Positions 8,492-22,035 are shown, numbered from the stretch's first letter. The stretch: 64,000 nt of DNA from an uncultured Lachnospiraceae bacterium (GCA_947625205.1 CANQNN010000010.1:1-64000), one strand, 5' to 3'. Notes: generated by a model from the letters alone, not told the origin. Translations and numbers: made by a program.

Positions 8492-8806
8492 GTGAAGTAT
8501 AATAGAAACGTTTACCATGCGCTTATGATGATAAGCCAGTTTGGTATTAATATGCTTGTTCCCATTTTTATTTGTACTTTTTTAGGAATATTTATTGACC
8601 GGCGTATGGGAACGTCCTTCTGGGCTGTGACGCTCTTCTTTGTGGGCGCCCTGGCGGGATTTACCAATGTGTTCCGGTTTGCGAAGAAGATCTATGAGAC
8701 GCCGGCGTCTGCGCGCAGGCGTGCCGGCAGGTCCGGACAGAGCGGTAAGGAAAGGGAGAAGACTGAGCGCACACAGATGACGGCAAGAGGGAAGACAAAT
8801 GGATAG
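8492..8806 (+). CDS. AtpZ/AtpI family protein
   Basis: Two TM helices, LGIFIDRRMGTSFWAVTLFFVGALAGFTNVFR; first gene of the F-ATPase operon. Confidence 0.8.
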   Translation: MKYNRNVYHALMMISQFGINMLVPIFICTFLGIFIDRRMGTSFWAVTLFFVGALAGFTNVFRFAKKIYETPASARRRAGRSGQSGKEREKTERTQMTARGKTNG

Positions 8807-9224
8807 AAAGAGAAAAATCGATCCTACTTTGTTTGATCTGTGTCTGGGCATCTTCCTGTACGGCGTTGTGTTTCAGGCGGTACTTTTGTTTTTCTCAGAA
8901 AATATATCTTACAGTATGGGGCTCTGGATCGGCGTGCTGTTGGCGATTGCGGGGGCTGTCCATATGTGGTGGTCTATAGACAGAGGGATGGACCAGGCGG
9001 CGAAACAGGCTGCTAAGACAGTGGGGACGAATAATCTTCTCCGTTATCTGGTACTGGTGGCCGTCATGCTTATACTGGTTTATACGGATTTCGCCAATCC
9101 GATCTTCGCATTCTGCGGTTATATGGGGATGAAGATATCAGCGTATCTTAATCCGTGGCTGAGTAAGATGCGTGCGAAGGTGCTTAAGCTGGAGAATGGC
9201 GGAAAAGATAGCGGCTGCGCGTAA
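8799..9224 (+). CDS. ATP synthase subunit I-like membrane protein
   Basis: Four hydrophobic segments, position between atpZ and atpB. Confidence 0.65.
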   Translation: MDRKRKIDPTLFDLCLGIFLYGVVFQAVLLFFSENISYSMGLWIGVLLAIAGAVHMWWSIDRGMDQAAKQAAKTVGTNNLLRYLVLVAVMLILVYTDFANPIFAFCGYMGMKISAYLNPWLSKMRAKVLKLENGGKDSGCA

Positions 9225-9270
9225 AGAGATGGATTTTATGGCAGAAAATATATCATGAGGAGGTGATAGC

Positions 9271-9993
9271 ATGGGACAGGGTGTTCTTCTGACGGCAGGA
9301 GCTGCCGATATTGATTTCATGGTTCACGGCGTTTTTTCCTATGAACTGTTTGGGCAGACTATTTGGATCACGACCACGCATGTGTGCGTGCTTATTGTCA
9401 TGCTGGTGATCATAGGTTTCTGCATCGCTGCAAACCGCGCTGTCAAACATGCGTCAGACGTACCGGGAACATTTCAGAATATTGCGGAAATGGTCGTGGA
9501 GATGCTGGACAATATGATCGGCGGAGTGATGGGCAGATTTAGTCCCAGGTTCCGTAATTATGTGGGCACCATCTTTATTTTTATCCTGCTCAGCAATATA
9601 TCGGGGCTGTTCGGACTAAGGCCGCCTACGGCGGATTATGGCGTAACGCTTGCGCTGGGCCTCATGACGTTTACGCTGATCCATTTTAACAAGTTTAAGC
9701 ATAAGAAGGTCAAGGGCGTTGTGGCGGAGCTGTGCGATCCGTGGCCGTTCTGGGCGCCGATCAATATCATCGGCTGGGTGGCTGTGCCGGTTTCGCTGTC
9801 ATTGCGTCTGTTCGCAAATGTGTTGTCAGGCACCGTTATGATGGCGCTTGTGTACGGGCTGCTTGCCAAGTTCGCAATCGTATGGCCGGCGGCGCTTCAC
9901 GTGTATTTTGACCTGTTTTCCGGCGCAATACAGACATATGTATTCTGTATGCTGACCATGACGTACATTACGGACGCATGTACAACGGAATAA
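9271..9993 (+). CDS. atpB: F0F1 ATP synthase subunit a
   Basis: LSLRLFANVLSGTVMMALVYGL and C-terminal IQTYVFCMLTMTYI motifs. Confidence 0.95.
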   Translation: MGQGVLLTAGAADIDFMVHGVFSYELFGQTIWITTTHVCVLIVMLVIIGFCIAANRAVKHASDVPGTFQNIAEMVVEMLDNMIGGVMGRFSPRFRNYVGTIFIFILLSNISGLFGLRPPTADYGVTLALGLMTFTLIHFNKFKHKKVKGVVAELCDPWPFWAPINIIGWVAVPVSLSLRLFANVLSGTVMMALVYGLLAKFAIVWPAALHVYFDLFSGAIQTYVFCMLTMTYITDACTTE

Positions 9994-10051
9994 CAAGGCC
10001 GGTATATTTGATCATTTTCCATTTTTTATATTAAATACCAAACAAGACTAA

Positions 10052-10324
<273 letters not shown>

Positions 10325-10460
10325 TAGGACGCAGAGCTTTGCCGGGACTGTGCGGGTACGGCCTGAGAAAATGCAGGAGTGCCCGTGAGTCAGACAGGTA
10401 ATTCCTTCGGAATTCACTGCAGAAGATCAACCGGCGGTTTTCAGAAAGGAGGAGAAAGGT

Positions 10461-11021
10461 TTGAGCATATTAGCAACACGGGCAATACTTGCGGCTGCAC
10501 AGATGGAACTGAGACTTTTTGATCTGGACTTTCAGCTGATACATGATGCCGTACTCATGATCATTGCCGTATTTGCATTGTTCCTGATCGCATCGCATCT
10601 GCTGTTTAATCCTGTAAGGAATATGATGCAGAACAGGCAGAACCGGATCAGGAATGAGCTGGACAGCGCGGCGGCCGATATGGAAGATGCGCGGGCATTG
10701 AAGGAAGAATATGAGGCCAGACTTAAGGATATCGACAAGGAAGCCGAGGCGATCCTGAGCGAAGCGCGCAAGAAAGCGCTTGCCAGCGAGAACAAGATCG
10801 TGGCGGATGCCAGGGAAGAGGCGGCCCGGATCATCGAGAGGGCAGGCGTGGAAGCCGAGCTTGAGAAGAGCAGGGCAGTCGATGAAGTGAAGCGCGAGAT
10901 GGTAGTGCTTGCGTCTCTTATGGCGGGCAAAGTCGTGAATGCGGCGATTGATACGACTGTTCAGGATAGTCTGATTGAAGAAACGTTGAAAGAAATAGGT
11001 GAGGGCACATGGCTAAGCTGA
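10461..11021 (+). CDS. atpF: F0F1 ATP synthase subunit b
   Basis: N-terminal TM, long charged helix; operon position. Confidence 0.92.
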   Translation: MSILATRAILAAAQMELRLFDLDFQLIHDAVLMIIAVFALFLIASHLLFNPVRNMMQNRQNRIRNELDSAAADMEDARALKEEYEARLKDIDKEAEAILSEARKKALASENKIVADAREEAARIIERAGVEAELEKSRAVDEVKREMVVLASLMAGKVVNAAIDTTVQDSLIEETLKEIGEGTWLS

Positions 11022-11554
11022 TTTCAAAGACATATGGCGATGCGTTGTTTGAGCTTGCGGTGGAACAGGACAAAGCGGATGTATTGCTGGAAGAAGTCGA
11101 GCAGCTGCGGAAAGTGCTTTCCGAAAACGAAGAGTTTGGTAAACTGATGAATCACCCCAAGATCATTAAAGAGGAGAAGATTCAGATTGCCAAAAACGTG
11201 TTTGAGGGAAGAATATCCGGCGAACTGCTCGGGTTTCTGACAATTATTATATCCAAGGACCGTTACAGGGACATTGACGCGATTCTTGCATATTTTACCG
11301 CACGGGTCAAAAAGTATAAAGGAATCGGCGCCGCAACGGTGACAACGGCGGTTCCCCTCAGGGAAGAACAATGCAAAAAGATAGAACAAAAGCTGCTTGA
11401 CACGACAGAGTATAAGAAGATGGAGATTCGGTATGAGCTGGATGAATCTCTGATCGGCGGTATGGTGATCCGTATCGGTGACAGGGTGGTGGACAGCAGT
11501 ATCAGGACTAAACTGAGCAAGCTGCAGAAAGAATTGTTGAAGGTTCAGCTCTGA
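11009..11554 (+). CDS. atpH: F0F1 ATP synthase subunit delta
   Basis: YGDALFELAVEQ... and DESLIGGMVIRIGDRVVDSSIRTKLSKL. Confidence 0.95.
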   Translation: MAKLISKTYGDALFELAVEQDKADVLLEEVEQLRKVLSENEEFGKLMNHPKIIKEEKIQIAKNVFEGRISGELLGFLTIIISKDRYRDIDAILAYFTARVKKYKGIGAATVTTAVPLREEQCKKIEQKLLDTTEYKKMEIRYELDESLIGGMVIRIGDRVVDSSIRTKLSKLQKELLKVQL

Positions 11555-11637
11555 TGATTGTTTAAGATATGATTGGGCACAAAATAATGCAGGTACATAA
11601 TATTGTGCGTATAAAATATAAAGAAAGGTGCGTATGA

Positions 11638-13146
<1,509 letters not shown>

Positions 13147-13171
13147 AGAGTAGAAAGAAGAAGGTGACGCT

Positions 13172-14035
13172 ATGGCCTCAATGAGAGACATTAAAAGGCG
13201 TAAAGGCAGTATACAGAGTACTCAGCAGATTACCAAAGCCATGAAACTTGTTTCTACCGTTAAGCTGCAGAGAGCAAAACAGCGTGCAGAGCAGTCGAAA
13301 GCGTATTTTAACTGTATGTATGAAACAGTGGCGTCAATGCTTGCCAAAGCGGGCGGACTGAATCATCCTTATCTTAAAACGGGAGATTCCGATAAGAAAG
13401 CTGTTATCGTGATCACTTCCAACAGGGGCCTTGCCGGCGGGTACAATTCCAACGTTGTCAAACTGGTCACCAGAGGCGGTTTTAAGAAAGAAGACCTGGA
13501 GATCTATGCGATCGGCAGGAAAGGCAAAGACACATTACAGCGTTACGGGTATACGATTAAATACGAGAATGCGGATATTATTGAGGAACCGTCTTATGTG
13601 GATGCTATGGAGATCAGCCGCAGGCTGCTTCAGTCCTTTGCGGAAGGTGAGATCGGGGAGATCTATCTTGCATATACCGGGTTTAAGAATACCGTAGTAC
13701 ATGAACCGACGCTTTTGAAACTGCTTCCCGTTGAAGCACCGGAAAGCGCGGCACAGAAACAGGAGACAGGCAGTAAGGCGATGATGAATTTTGAGCCCGA
13801 GGATGACGAGGCGCTTGACATGATCATTCCTAAATATGTTACCAGCCTGATCTACGGCGGTCTTGTGGAAGCGTGCGCCAGTGAGAACGGGGCGAGAATG
13901 CAGGCTATGGATTCCGCGACGACGAATGCTGAGGAAATGATAGATCATCTGTCGCTGATGTACAACAGAGCACGCCAGGGATCTATTACACAGGAATTAA
14001 CAGAAATAATTGCAGGCGCAAACGCGATCTCGTAA
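13172..14035 (+). CDS. atpG: F0F1 ATP synthase subunit gamma
   Basis: MASMRDIKRRKGSIQSTQQITKAMKLVSTVKLQRAK. Confidence 0.97.
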   Translation: MASMRDIKRRKGSIQSTQQITKAMKLVSTVKLQRAKQRAEQSKAYFNCMYETVASMLAKAGGLNHPYLKTGDSDKKAVIVITSNRGLAGGYNSNVVKLVTRGGFKKEDLEIYAIGRKGKDTLQRYGYTIKYENADIIEEPSYVDAMEISRRLLQSFAEGEIGEIYLAYTGFKNTVVHEPTLLKLLPVEAPESAAQKQETGSKAMMNFEPEDDEALDMIIPKYVTSLIYGGLVEACASENGARMQAMDSATTNAEEMIDHLSLMYNRARQGSITQELTEIIAGANAIS

Positions 14036-14072
14036 TGCCGGGACCGCGCTGCGCATGAATAAACATGGGTGA

Positions 14073-15491
<1,419 letters not shown>

Positions 15492-15502
15492 GGAGTTAGC
15501 AA

Positions 15503-15913
15503 ATGGCTGATGATAACAGAAACTTTATGTTAAAGATCATTACACCGGACAGAGTCTTCTATGAAGAAGAAGTGTCTATGGTGGAGTTCAATACGGTGGA
15601 GGGTGAAGTGGGTATCTATAAAGACCACATCCCGATGACCATGATCATAGCCCCCGGAATACTGACGATCACCAGAGGGGACGAAGTGAAAGAGGCGGCG
15701 CTGCATGCCGGATTCACGGAGGTTTTGCCGGATAAGGTTACTATTCTTGCAGAGATCATCGAATGGCCCTCGGAGATCGACGTGGGACGCGCCGAGGAAG
15801 CGAAAGCCCGCGCTGAAGAGAGGATTCGGGAGAATGCGCCCGGAACCGACCTGGCCAGGGCAGAGCTTGCGTTAAAGCGTGCCGTGGCAAGAATAGAGAG
15901 TGTCAGAGAATAA
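15503..15913 (+). CDS. atpC: F0F1 ATP synthase subunit epsilon
   Basis: LKIITPDRVFYEEEVSMVEFNTVEGEVGIYKDHIPM; C-terminal helical domain. Confidence 0.96.
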   Translation: MADDNRNFMLKIITPDRVFYEEEVSMVEFNTVEGEVGIYKDHIPMTMIIAPGILTITRGDEVKEAALHAGFTEVLPDKVTILAEIIEWPSEIDVGRAEEAKARAEERIRENAPGTDLARAELALKRAVARIESVRE

Positions 15914-15930
15914 TATGTAATAAGAGCGGC

Positions 15931-15960
15931 AGGGGGCGGTTCACAATCCGCCCCCTTTTT
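15931..15960 (+). terminator. Rho-independent terminator of the atp operon
   Basis: agggggcgg-ttcacaat-ccgccccct followed by a T run. Confidence 0.9.
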
Positions 15961-15996
15961 CATACGATAAAATAAAAGGCAACAGGTTGGTGTCAA

Positions 15997-16365
15997 ATGA
16001 ATCAATCCAGAATATTGCCGTTTTATATGGCATACCCGCTTCCGTTGTACTATCAGCCGGAGGACAGCGTCACCCGTGACCTGGAATATTTACAGCAGAT
16101 GTATCCGGCACAGGCCAAAAAATACCAGAAGATCATAGCCGAGACACTGGATCATATAGATTACGAGGGCAGCGTGATCTATGATGAGTATCCGGATAAA
16201 TGGCAGCTTTACAGACTGACCCGGACTATTATGGATAAGATAGAAAAATCGGAGAAAGCCGGTGATTCTGATCCGGACCGGACGGCCGCGTTTGTTCAGG
16301 TCCTGCTTTTTTATGAAATATACAAAAAGCGACACTTAAATCACAACGGAATCCTAAAATTTTAG
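15997..16365 (+). CDS. Conserved hypothetical protein (122 aa)
   Basis: Long ORF with coding-like composition, independent of neighbours; no recognised domain. Confidence 0.6.
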   Translation: MNQSRILPFYMAYPLPLYYQPEDSVTRDLEYLQQMYPAQAKKYQKIIAETLDHIDYEGSVIYDEYPDKWQLYRLTRTIMDKIEKSEKAGDSDPDRTAAFVQVLLFYEIYKKRHLNHNGILKF

Positions 16366-16446
16366 TTGAGGTTTTACGGTATTCTTATTAAAATAGAAAC
16401 GAGATGCAGGGGCAGATAAATCAGCGTTTTATAAACGAGGTACAGA

Positions 16447-17619
16447 ATGCAGGAACAGCTTGCGGAACTATTGGAAAACACTGTCAATGAAGGACTCTAC
16501 CAGATCATTCTCAGCAATCCCAGAACAAAAGGCGGTGTGTTTAAGATAAAGATCAGACCGGTCATGATGAAAAACGGGCTCTGTTTTCAGGTGACATCCT
16601 ATGAGGGCACGAAAGTTTTTCATGATAACTGCGAGCGTGGGGATGTCATTGACAGAGCAAAACGGCTGATCCTGCAGGATTTCAGGCAGTGTGAAATAGA
16701 ACATAAGCGGTGCAGAGCGATCGTTCTGGTCAGTAAAAAAGGAAAGCTCTTCTTTAAAACAAAGCGGACAGAGGATACCGGAGCGGAACGGGAAACGGAC
16801 AGGCGATTACAGCTTCCCCACAACAGGGTTAAAAAGTATATCCTTGAAGAAGGGATCCCGGTTCCGTTTCTGGTGGATCTGGGCGTGCAGACGAAGGAGG
16901 GCGCGGTTGTGCGCCCGCGCTATGACAAGTTTAAACAGATCAACCGATTTTTGGAATTTATCAGGGATATTTTGCCCACACTCTCAAAAGAAGGAACTTT
17001 GCATATTATAGATTTCGGATGCGGCAAATCATATCTGACCTTTGCCATCTACTATTATCTGCATGACCTGAACGGGTATGACGTGGAGATCACAGGGCTT
17101 GATCTGAAAGAGGATGTCATTGCGGACTGCAACCGCCTGAGTGAGAAATACGGCTATGAGAAGCTGCGTTTTATCAAAGGTGATATTGCGGAATATGAAG
17201 GACAAGGCAGGGTAGATATGGTGGTGACTCTGCATGCATGCGATACGGCTACAGATTATGCGCTTGCCCGAGCAGTAAAATGGGGTGCGAAGGTGATCCT
17301 GTCCGTGCCATGCTGTCAGCATGAGGTGAATAAACAAATACAAAGTGATGCGTTGTCGCCGCTTTTGAAATACGGCATTATTAAAGAGCGAATGTCGGCG
17401 CTTATCACTGACGCTATCCGGGCCAATCTGCTGGAGGCTGCCGGATATGAGACAAGCATTCTGGAATTTATAGATATGGAGCATACGCCGAAGAATCTTC
17501 TGATACGTGCTGTGAAGAAAGATACCGTGGATGAGGAGGCGTGCAGGCGCAGGAAGCAGGAAGTGGAGGAAATTACGGACTTATTACATATTAGTCCGAC
17601 TCTGAAAGGTTTGTTGTAG
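16447..17619 (+). CDS. Class I SAM-dependent methyltransferase
   Basis: HIIDFGCGKSYLTFAIYYYL, LDLKEDVIADC, MVVTLHACDTATDYAL, SVPCCQHE. Confidence 0.85.
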   Translation: MQEQLAELLENTVNEGLYQIILSNPRTKGGVFKIKIRPVMMKNGLCFQVTSYEGTKVFHDNCERGDVIDRAKRLILQDFRQCEIEHKRCRAIVLVSKKGKLFFKTKRTEDTGAERETDRRLQLPHNRVKKYILEEGIPVPFLVDLGVQTKEGAVVRPRYDKFKQINRFLEFIRDILPTLSKEGTLHIIDFGCGKSYLTFAIYYYLHDLNGYDVEITGLDLKEDVIADCNRLSEKYGYEKLRFIKGDIAEYEGQGRVDMVVTLHACDTATDYALARAVKWGAKVILSVPCCQHEVNKQIQSDALSPLLKYGIIKERMSALITDAIRANLLEAAGYETSILEFIDMEHTPKNLLIRAVKKDTVDEEACRRRKQEVEEITDLLHISPTLKGLL

Positions 17620-17629
17620 AAAGATCGTT

Positions 17630-20176
17630 ATGAAGAAAGCAATCATAAAAGGAATATTTCTCGGTATCATATTTGCGGCATCTCTGATGCTGATCAGTAT
17701 GATAATGAATCAGGGAAATACCGATATGACAACTGAAATGGCGCAATCGTCCTATCCTGTTATCACTCTGTTTGCGCAGGGGCACAGGGTCAATAGTCTG
17801 CACGGATATGCGGAGAGTATGGACTGCGCTCACCTGCGGGACACGGTGCAGCCGGTGGAAAGCGACAGAAAGATCGATGTAAGGCTGGACACATACGGGA
17901 CTGATATCTCGGAAATAGCTTTTGAAGTGAGAAGTATTAACGGAGCGCGTCTTGTGGAAAGTACCGCCGTCCAGGAATATACCAGCACCGATACGGCGAT
18001 AGATTTCAGCATCACGCTGAAGGATCTGATCGATTATGACACGGAGTATATGCTTGTGTTTTTGGTGACGCCCGGCGGCGGGACGCCGATACGGTATTAT
18101 ACGCGCATTGTGCAGAGCGATTCCATGCATGTGCGGGAAAAACTGGATTATATTAAGGATTTTCATGAGAGGACCTTTGATAAAGAGGCGGCGGTGGAAC
18201 TGACGAAATATCTGGAGTCCAACTCTGAAGATGACAACAGCACTTTTCATAAGGTTACGATCCACAGCAGCTTTGATCAGATCACATGGGGTAATCTGAC
18301 TGTCAACGTAATGGCCGAACCGGAAATCTATATCAGGGAATTAACGGAGCAGACAGGCTCTTTCTGCATGGAGTATCCGGCATTTGTCAGGGAGGGAGCA
18401 GAGACTCATTATTACAGAGTCAGCGAGTATTACCGCATCCGGTATACGCCTGACAGAATATATCTGTTGGATTATGAACGGGAGATGGACCAGATATTTG
18501 ACGAGGAGGCAAATGCGCTGATCAACGATAAGATCGTGCTCGGCATTGCCGGCGATGAGGTAACGCTTATGGAAAGCGACGGTGGCAATGTGTTTGCGTA
18601 TACTGTATCCGATAAGCTGTACAGCTATAATGTGACGGACAACAAGCTGATCCGCCTGTTTAGTTTTTACGGCAATACCGAAGACATGCGCGATGTGCGG
18701 AATGCATATGATAAACATGATATCCGTATCCTTTCCGTTGACGAGACCGGTAATGTGATGTTTCTTGTATATGGTTACATGAATAGGGGGCGCCACGAAG
18801 GAAGCGTGGGCGCGGTAGTATATTATTATAACAGTATGGCAAATTCGGTGGAAGAATTGGCCTATATACCCTATGACAGATCGTACGAATTGCTGGCGGC
18901 GGATATTGAGCGGCTTTCGTATGTCAATAAAAACGGCGTTTTCTATTTTATGCTCGAAGGGAGCGTCTATGCTGCTGACCTGCAATCGAAGTCCTGCGAG
19001 GTTGTAGTTTCGGGATTGCAGGAGGACGCCTGCCAGGTATCCGCTTCCAATAAAATGCTGGTATGGCAGAACGGCGGCGACCGGTATTCCGGCACAAGTC
19101 TGACGCTTATGAATCTGAGTACACAGCAGCAGACTACGATAAACGCAGGCCCGGGAGAATATATTTCGGCGCTTGGGTTTATGGAGGAAGATTTGATCTA
19201 TGGTTTGACACGGCAGAGGGATATCGTGGTGAACGGAGCCGGTATCATGACGTTTCCCATGTACTGCATTCGGATCCAGAGTGATACCGGAGGACTGTTG
19301 AAGACTTATCAGAAAGATAACGTATTTGTGACCGATAGCTCAATGGAGGATAATCAGATCACTCTGTCCAGGGTGACATGGAATGAGGAAAGCCAAAGCT
19401 ACGAGGCTGCGGCAGACGATCAGATCATGAGTACCGAACAGGTGAAAACGGGCGTTAATGTTCTGAGTTATGTTGTTACGGAAAATTATGAGACGATATG
19501 TGAGATCGATGTAAAAGATGAAATAGACAGTAAGGGCCTGAAGCTTCTGTCACCCAGGGAAGTGCTTTATGAAGGAAACCGGACGGTAAGCATTCCGGAG
19601 CCGGATCCGACAGGAGAAGCGCATTATTATGTGTATGGCAAACACGGCGTCGAGGACATCAGCGCCGATCCGGGGGAGGCGGTCGGACTCGCGTATCGCA
19701 TTTCGGGGGTCGTGGTGGACGATAACGGAGAATATGTCTGGAGAAGGGTGACCAGAAGCACAAGGAATCAGATCATGGCGATTGAGCCGGATCAGATGTC
19801 CGATGTAAGAAGCGCCCTGGCGGTCTGCCTCGACACCGTATTGAAATATGAAGGCGTATCCAGAAATACACAGCGTTTATTGAACAGCGGAGAATCGGTT
19901 TTTTCCATTTTGGGTTCGCATATGCAGAAGTGTACAATACTGGATCTGTCCGGATGCAATCTGGATTCCGTCTTATATTACGTCAATCAGGATATTCCTG
20001 TGCTGGCGCTGTTGGATGATGGCAGTGCAGTACTGATCGTTGGGTTCAACGAGTTAAATATCGTTGTGATGGACCCAACGACGGGTACACTGTATAAAAA
20101 GGGTATGAACGACTCCACAGAGTGGCTTAATGAGAACGGAAACCGCTTTATCACTTATGTGAGAAACGGTGATTGA
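17630..20176 (+). CDS. Membrane-anchored extracytoplasmic protein with C-terminal C39-peptidase-like domain
   Basis: N-terminal TM; C-terminus QMSDVRSALAVCLDTVLKYEG...GSAVLIVGFNELNIVVMDPTTG resembles a C39-like fold. Confidence 0.6.
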   Translation: MKKAIIKGIFLGIIFAASLMLISMIMNQGNTDMTTEMAQSSYPVITLFAQGHRVNSLHGYAESMDCAHLRDTVQPVESDRKIDVRLDTYGTDISEIAFEVRSINGARLVESTAVQEYTSTDTAIDFSITLKDLIDYDTEYMLVFLVTPGGGTPIRYYTRIVQSDSMHVREKLDYIKDFHERTFDKEAAVELTKYLESNSEDDNSTFHKVTIHSSFDQITWGNLTVNVMAEPEIYIRELTEQTGSFCMEYPAFVREGAETHYYRVSEYYRIRYTPDRIYLLDYEREMDQIFDEEANALINDKIVLGIAGDEVTLMESDGGNVFAYTVSDKLYSYNVTDNKLIRLFSFYGNTEDMRDVRNAYDKHDIRILSVDETGNVMFLVYGYMNRGRHEGSVGAVVYYYNSMANSVEELAYIPYDRSYELLAADIERLSYVNKNGVFYFMLEGSVYAADLQSKSCEVVVSGLQEDACQVSASNKMLVWQNGGDRYSGTSLTLMNLSTQQQTTINAGPGEYISALGFMEEDLIYGLTRQRDIVVNGAGIMTFPMYCIRIQSDTGGLLKTYQKDNVFVTDSSMEDNQITLSRVTWNEESQSYEAAADDQIMSTEQVKTGVNVLSYVVTENYETICEIDVKDEIDSKGLKLLSPREVLYEGNRTVSIPEPDPTGEAHYYVYGKHGVEDISADPGEAVGLAYRISGVVVDDNGEYVWRRVTRSTRNQIMAIEPDQMSDVRSALAVCLDTVLKYEGVSRNTQRLLNSGESVFSILGSHMQKCTILDLSGCNLDSVLYYVNQDIPVLALLDDGSAVLIVGFNELNIVVMDPTTGTLYKKGMNDSTEWLNENGNRFITYVRNGD

Positions 20177-20203
20177 TTCCTGATGGCACAGGATGGCGGA
20201 CAC

Positions 20204-20722
20204 TTAACCTGCCGGAAATAACTTCGTCCTGTATTTCTGAAGGGCAAAGAGAAGAATCATGCCAAGGATACCGCAGGAGATGACCTCGCCCGCGCCGACG
20301 GTCAGACAGTAGTATCCAAAGCATTGCAGGACGCTCATGCCTTCCATCATAAGACCGTAGCCGTAGATCAGGACAAGAGGTATGATGAGAGAGTTGGCAA
20401 TGATTGGACACACCGGCGCGCACCATTTCTGCCTGCGCAGCGTATAAGTGCCGAGAGCGCCGAGCAGTGTCGCAATGCTGCCAAAAACGATATCGGGCAG
20501 TGCGCAGCCTGTCAGAATATTGCTAAGCAAACATCCGATAAACAATCCGGGAACGGCGGCAGAAGTAAAATAAGGCAGAATCGTGAGGGCTTCCGAGAAA
20601 CGGACCTGGACCGCATAGTTGGCAAGTCCAAAAGCATTGGCGAGAAAAGTCAGTATAACATAGATGGCGGCGATCATAGCCGCCTGGGTGAGAAATAGTA
20701 CATTTCTTTTTTTCATATTCAT
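20204..20722 (-). CDS. queT: QueT-family queuosine precursor transporter
   Basis: Multi-TM; AAIYVILTFLANAFGLANYAVQVRFSEALTILPYF; preceded by a preQ1-I riboswitch. Confidence 0.9.
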   Translation of the reverse strand: MNMKKRNVLFLTQAAMIAAIYVILTFLANAFGLANYAVQVRFSEALTILPYFTSAAVPGLFIGCLLSNILTGCALPDIVFGSIATLLGALGTYTLRRQKWCAPVCPIIANSLIIPLVLIYGYGLMMEGMSVLQCFGYYCLTVGAGEVISCGILGMILLFALQKYRTKLFPAG

Positions 20723-20727
20723 TTGTC

Positions 20728-20770
20728 TCCTTTAGTTTTGTTTTACGTGAGGAAGGTCTCGAACTCACGG
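20728..20770 (-). promoter_or_regulatory. PreQ1-I riboswitch
   Basis: Minus strand CGTGAG-TTCGAGACCTTC-CTCACG-TAAAACAAAACTAA-AGGAG: P1 stem, UUCnAG loop, A-rich tail with AACUAA just before the SD. Confidence 0.85.
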
Positions 20771-20787
20771 GAGTCTGTCCAGAATTT

Positions 20788-20815
20788 ATTATACGGTAAA
20801 CGGTAAGATTGTCAA
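20788..20815 (-). promoter_or_regulatory. Promoter of queT
   Basis: Minus strand TTGACA, 16-nt spacer, TATAAT. Confidence 0.7.
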
Positions 20816-20837
20816 GAAAAGAAGAAAGGGAAACCGG

Positions 20838-22025
20838 TTAATCCGGTTCCCCTGCGCGGTATCTTGCCACACTCGACTGAATACGTTCCACAGGATTTAA
20901 AAGATCGCTGATGGACGAGTCGTGGTTTAAGGTGTCGATTATGTAAGCGATGTATTTGCTTAAGTCGCAGTCGATGTACCACTCGCGGCTGAGTAATTCC
21001 GGCGTCTGATAGATCAGGTTGGTAGTCAGTACCCGGGTGATCGTTCCATCGGCATATGCCTTATCGAATTTATCCAGTCCGGCAGTAAACAGACCGAAGG
21101 TGGAAAATACAAAAATCCTGTTTGCCTTACGTTCTTTTAAAGCGGATGCAACTTCAAGCACGCTATCGCCTGATGAGATCATATCATCAATGATGATCAT
21201 GTCCTTATCCTCTACGCTGGAACCTAGGAACTCATGCGCCACGATGGGGTTTCTTCCGTTTACGACCTGTGTATAATCCCGCCTCTTATAAAACATACCC
21301 ATATCAAGACCAAGCACGTTGGCGATATAGATCGCACGGCTCATACCGCCTTCATCCGGACTGATGACCATCATATGATCGGCGTCTATCTCCAGGCCTT
21401 TTACGTGGTTGAGAAGTCCCTTGACAAATTGATAGGCAGGCTGTATCGTCTCAAAACCGTGTAGGGGAATTGCGTTCTGTACACGGGGATCGTGCGCGTC
21501 AAAAGTAATGATGTTGTCTACACCCATATTTACCATTTCCTGCAGTGCGAGGGCACAGTCAAGAGATTCCCTTGCGGTCCGCTTGTGCTGTCGGCTTTCA
21601 TACAGATAGGGCATAATGACGGTGATGCGTCTCGCTTTACCGCCCACCGCTGCGATGATACGCTTCAGGTCCTGATAGTGATCGTCGGGCGACATGTGGT
21701 TCTCATGACCGCACAGCGAATATGTCAGACTGTAGTTTGCCACATCGACCAAAAGATACAGGTCAAAACCGCGGACGGACTGTTTGATCACGCCCTTTGC
21801 TTCACCGGAGCCGAACCGCGGCACGTCCGCTTTAAGTATATAAGAGTCCCGCTGGTAGCCGGAGAAGGCAAGCGAATCCTTGTGCTCGCTCTCCCGCTCG
21901 GTTCTCCATTTAACGAGATAGTAATCGACTTTTTCTCCAAGAGATTTACATCCCTCCATCGGAATGATCCCGAGAGAGCCCACCGGAATGGTTTCCAGAT
22001 TTCTTTTCTCTTCGCGTCTGGTCAT
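20838..22025 (-). CDS. prs: Ribose-phosphate pyrophosphokinase (long form)
   Basis: MPYLYESRQHKR, ITFDAHDPRVQNAIP, VISPDEGGMSRA, IIIDDMISSGDSVLEVASAL. Confidence 0.9.
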   Translation of the reverse strand: MTRREEKRNLETIPVGSLGIIPMEGCKSLGEKVDYYLVKWRTERESEHKDSLAFSGYQRDSYILKADVPRFGSGEAKGVIKQSVRGFDLYLLVDVANYSLTYSLCGHENHMSPDDHYQDLKRIIAAVGGKARRITVIMPYLYESRQHKRTARESLDCALALQEMVNMGVDNIITFDAHDPRVQNAIPLHGFETIQPAYQFVKGLLNHVKGLEIDADHMMVISPDEGGMSRAIYIANVLGLDMGMFYKRRDYTQVVNGRNPIVAHEFLGSSVEDKDMIIIDDMISSGDSVLEVASALKERKANRIFVFSTFGLFTAGLDKFDKAYADGTITRVLTTNLIYQTPELLSREWYIDCDLSKYIAYIIDTLNHDSSISDLLNPVERIQSSVARYRAGEPD

Positions 22026-22035
22026 GAGAGAGACC

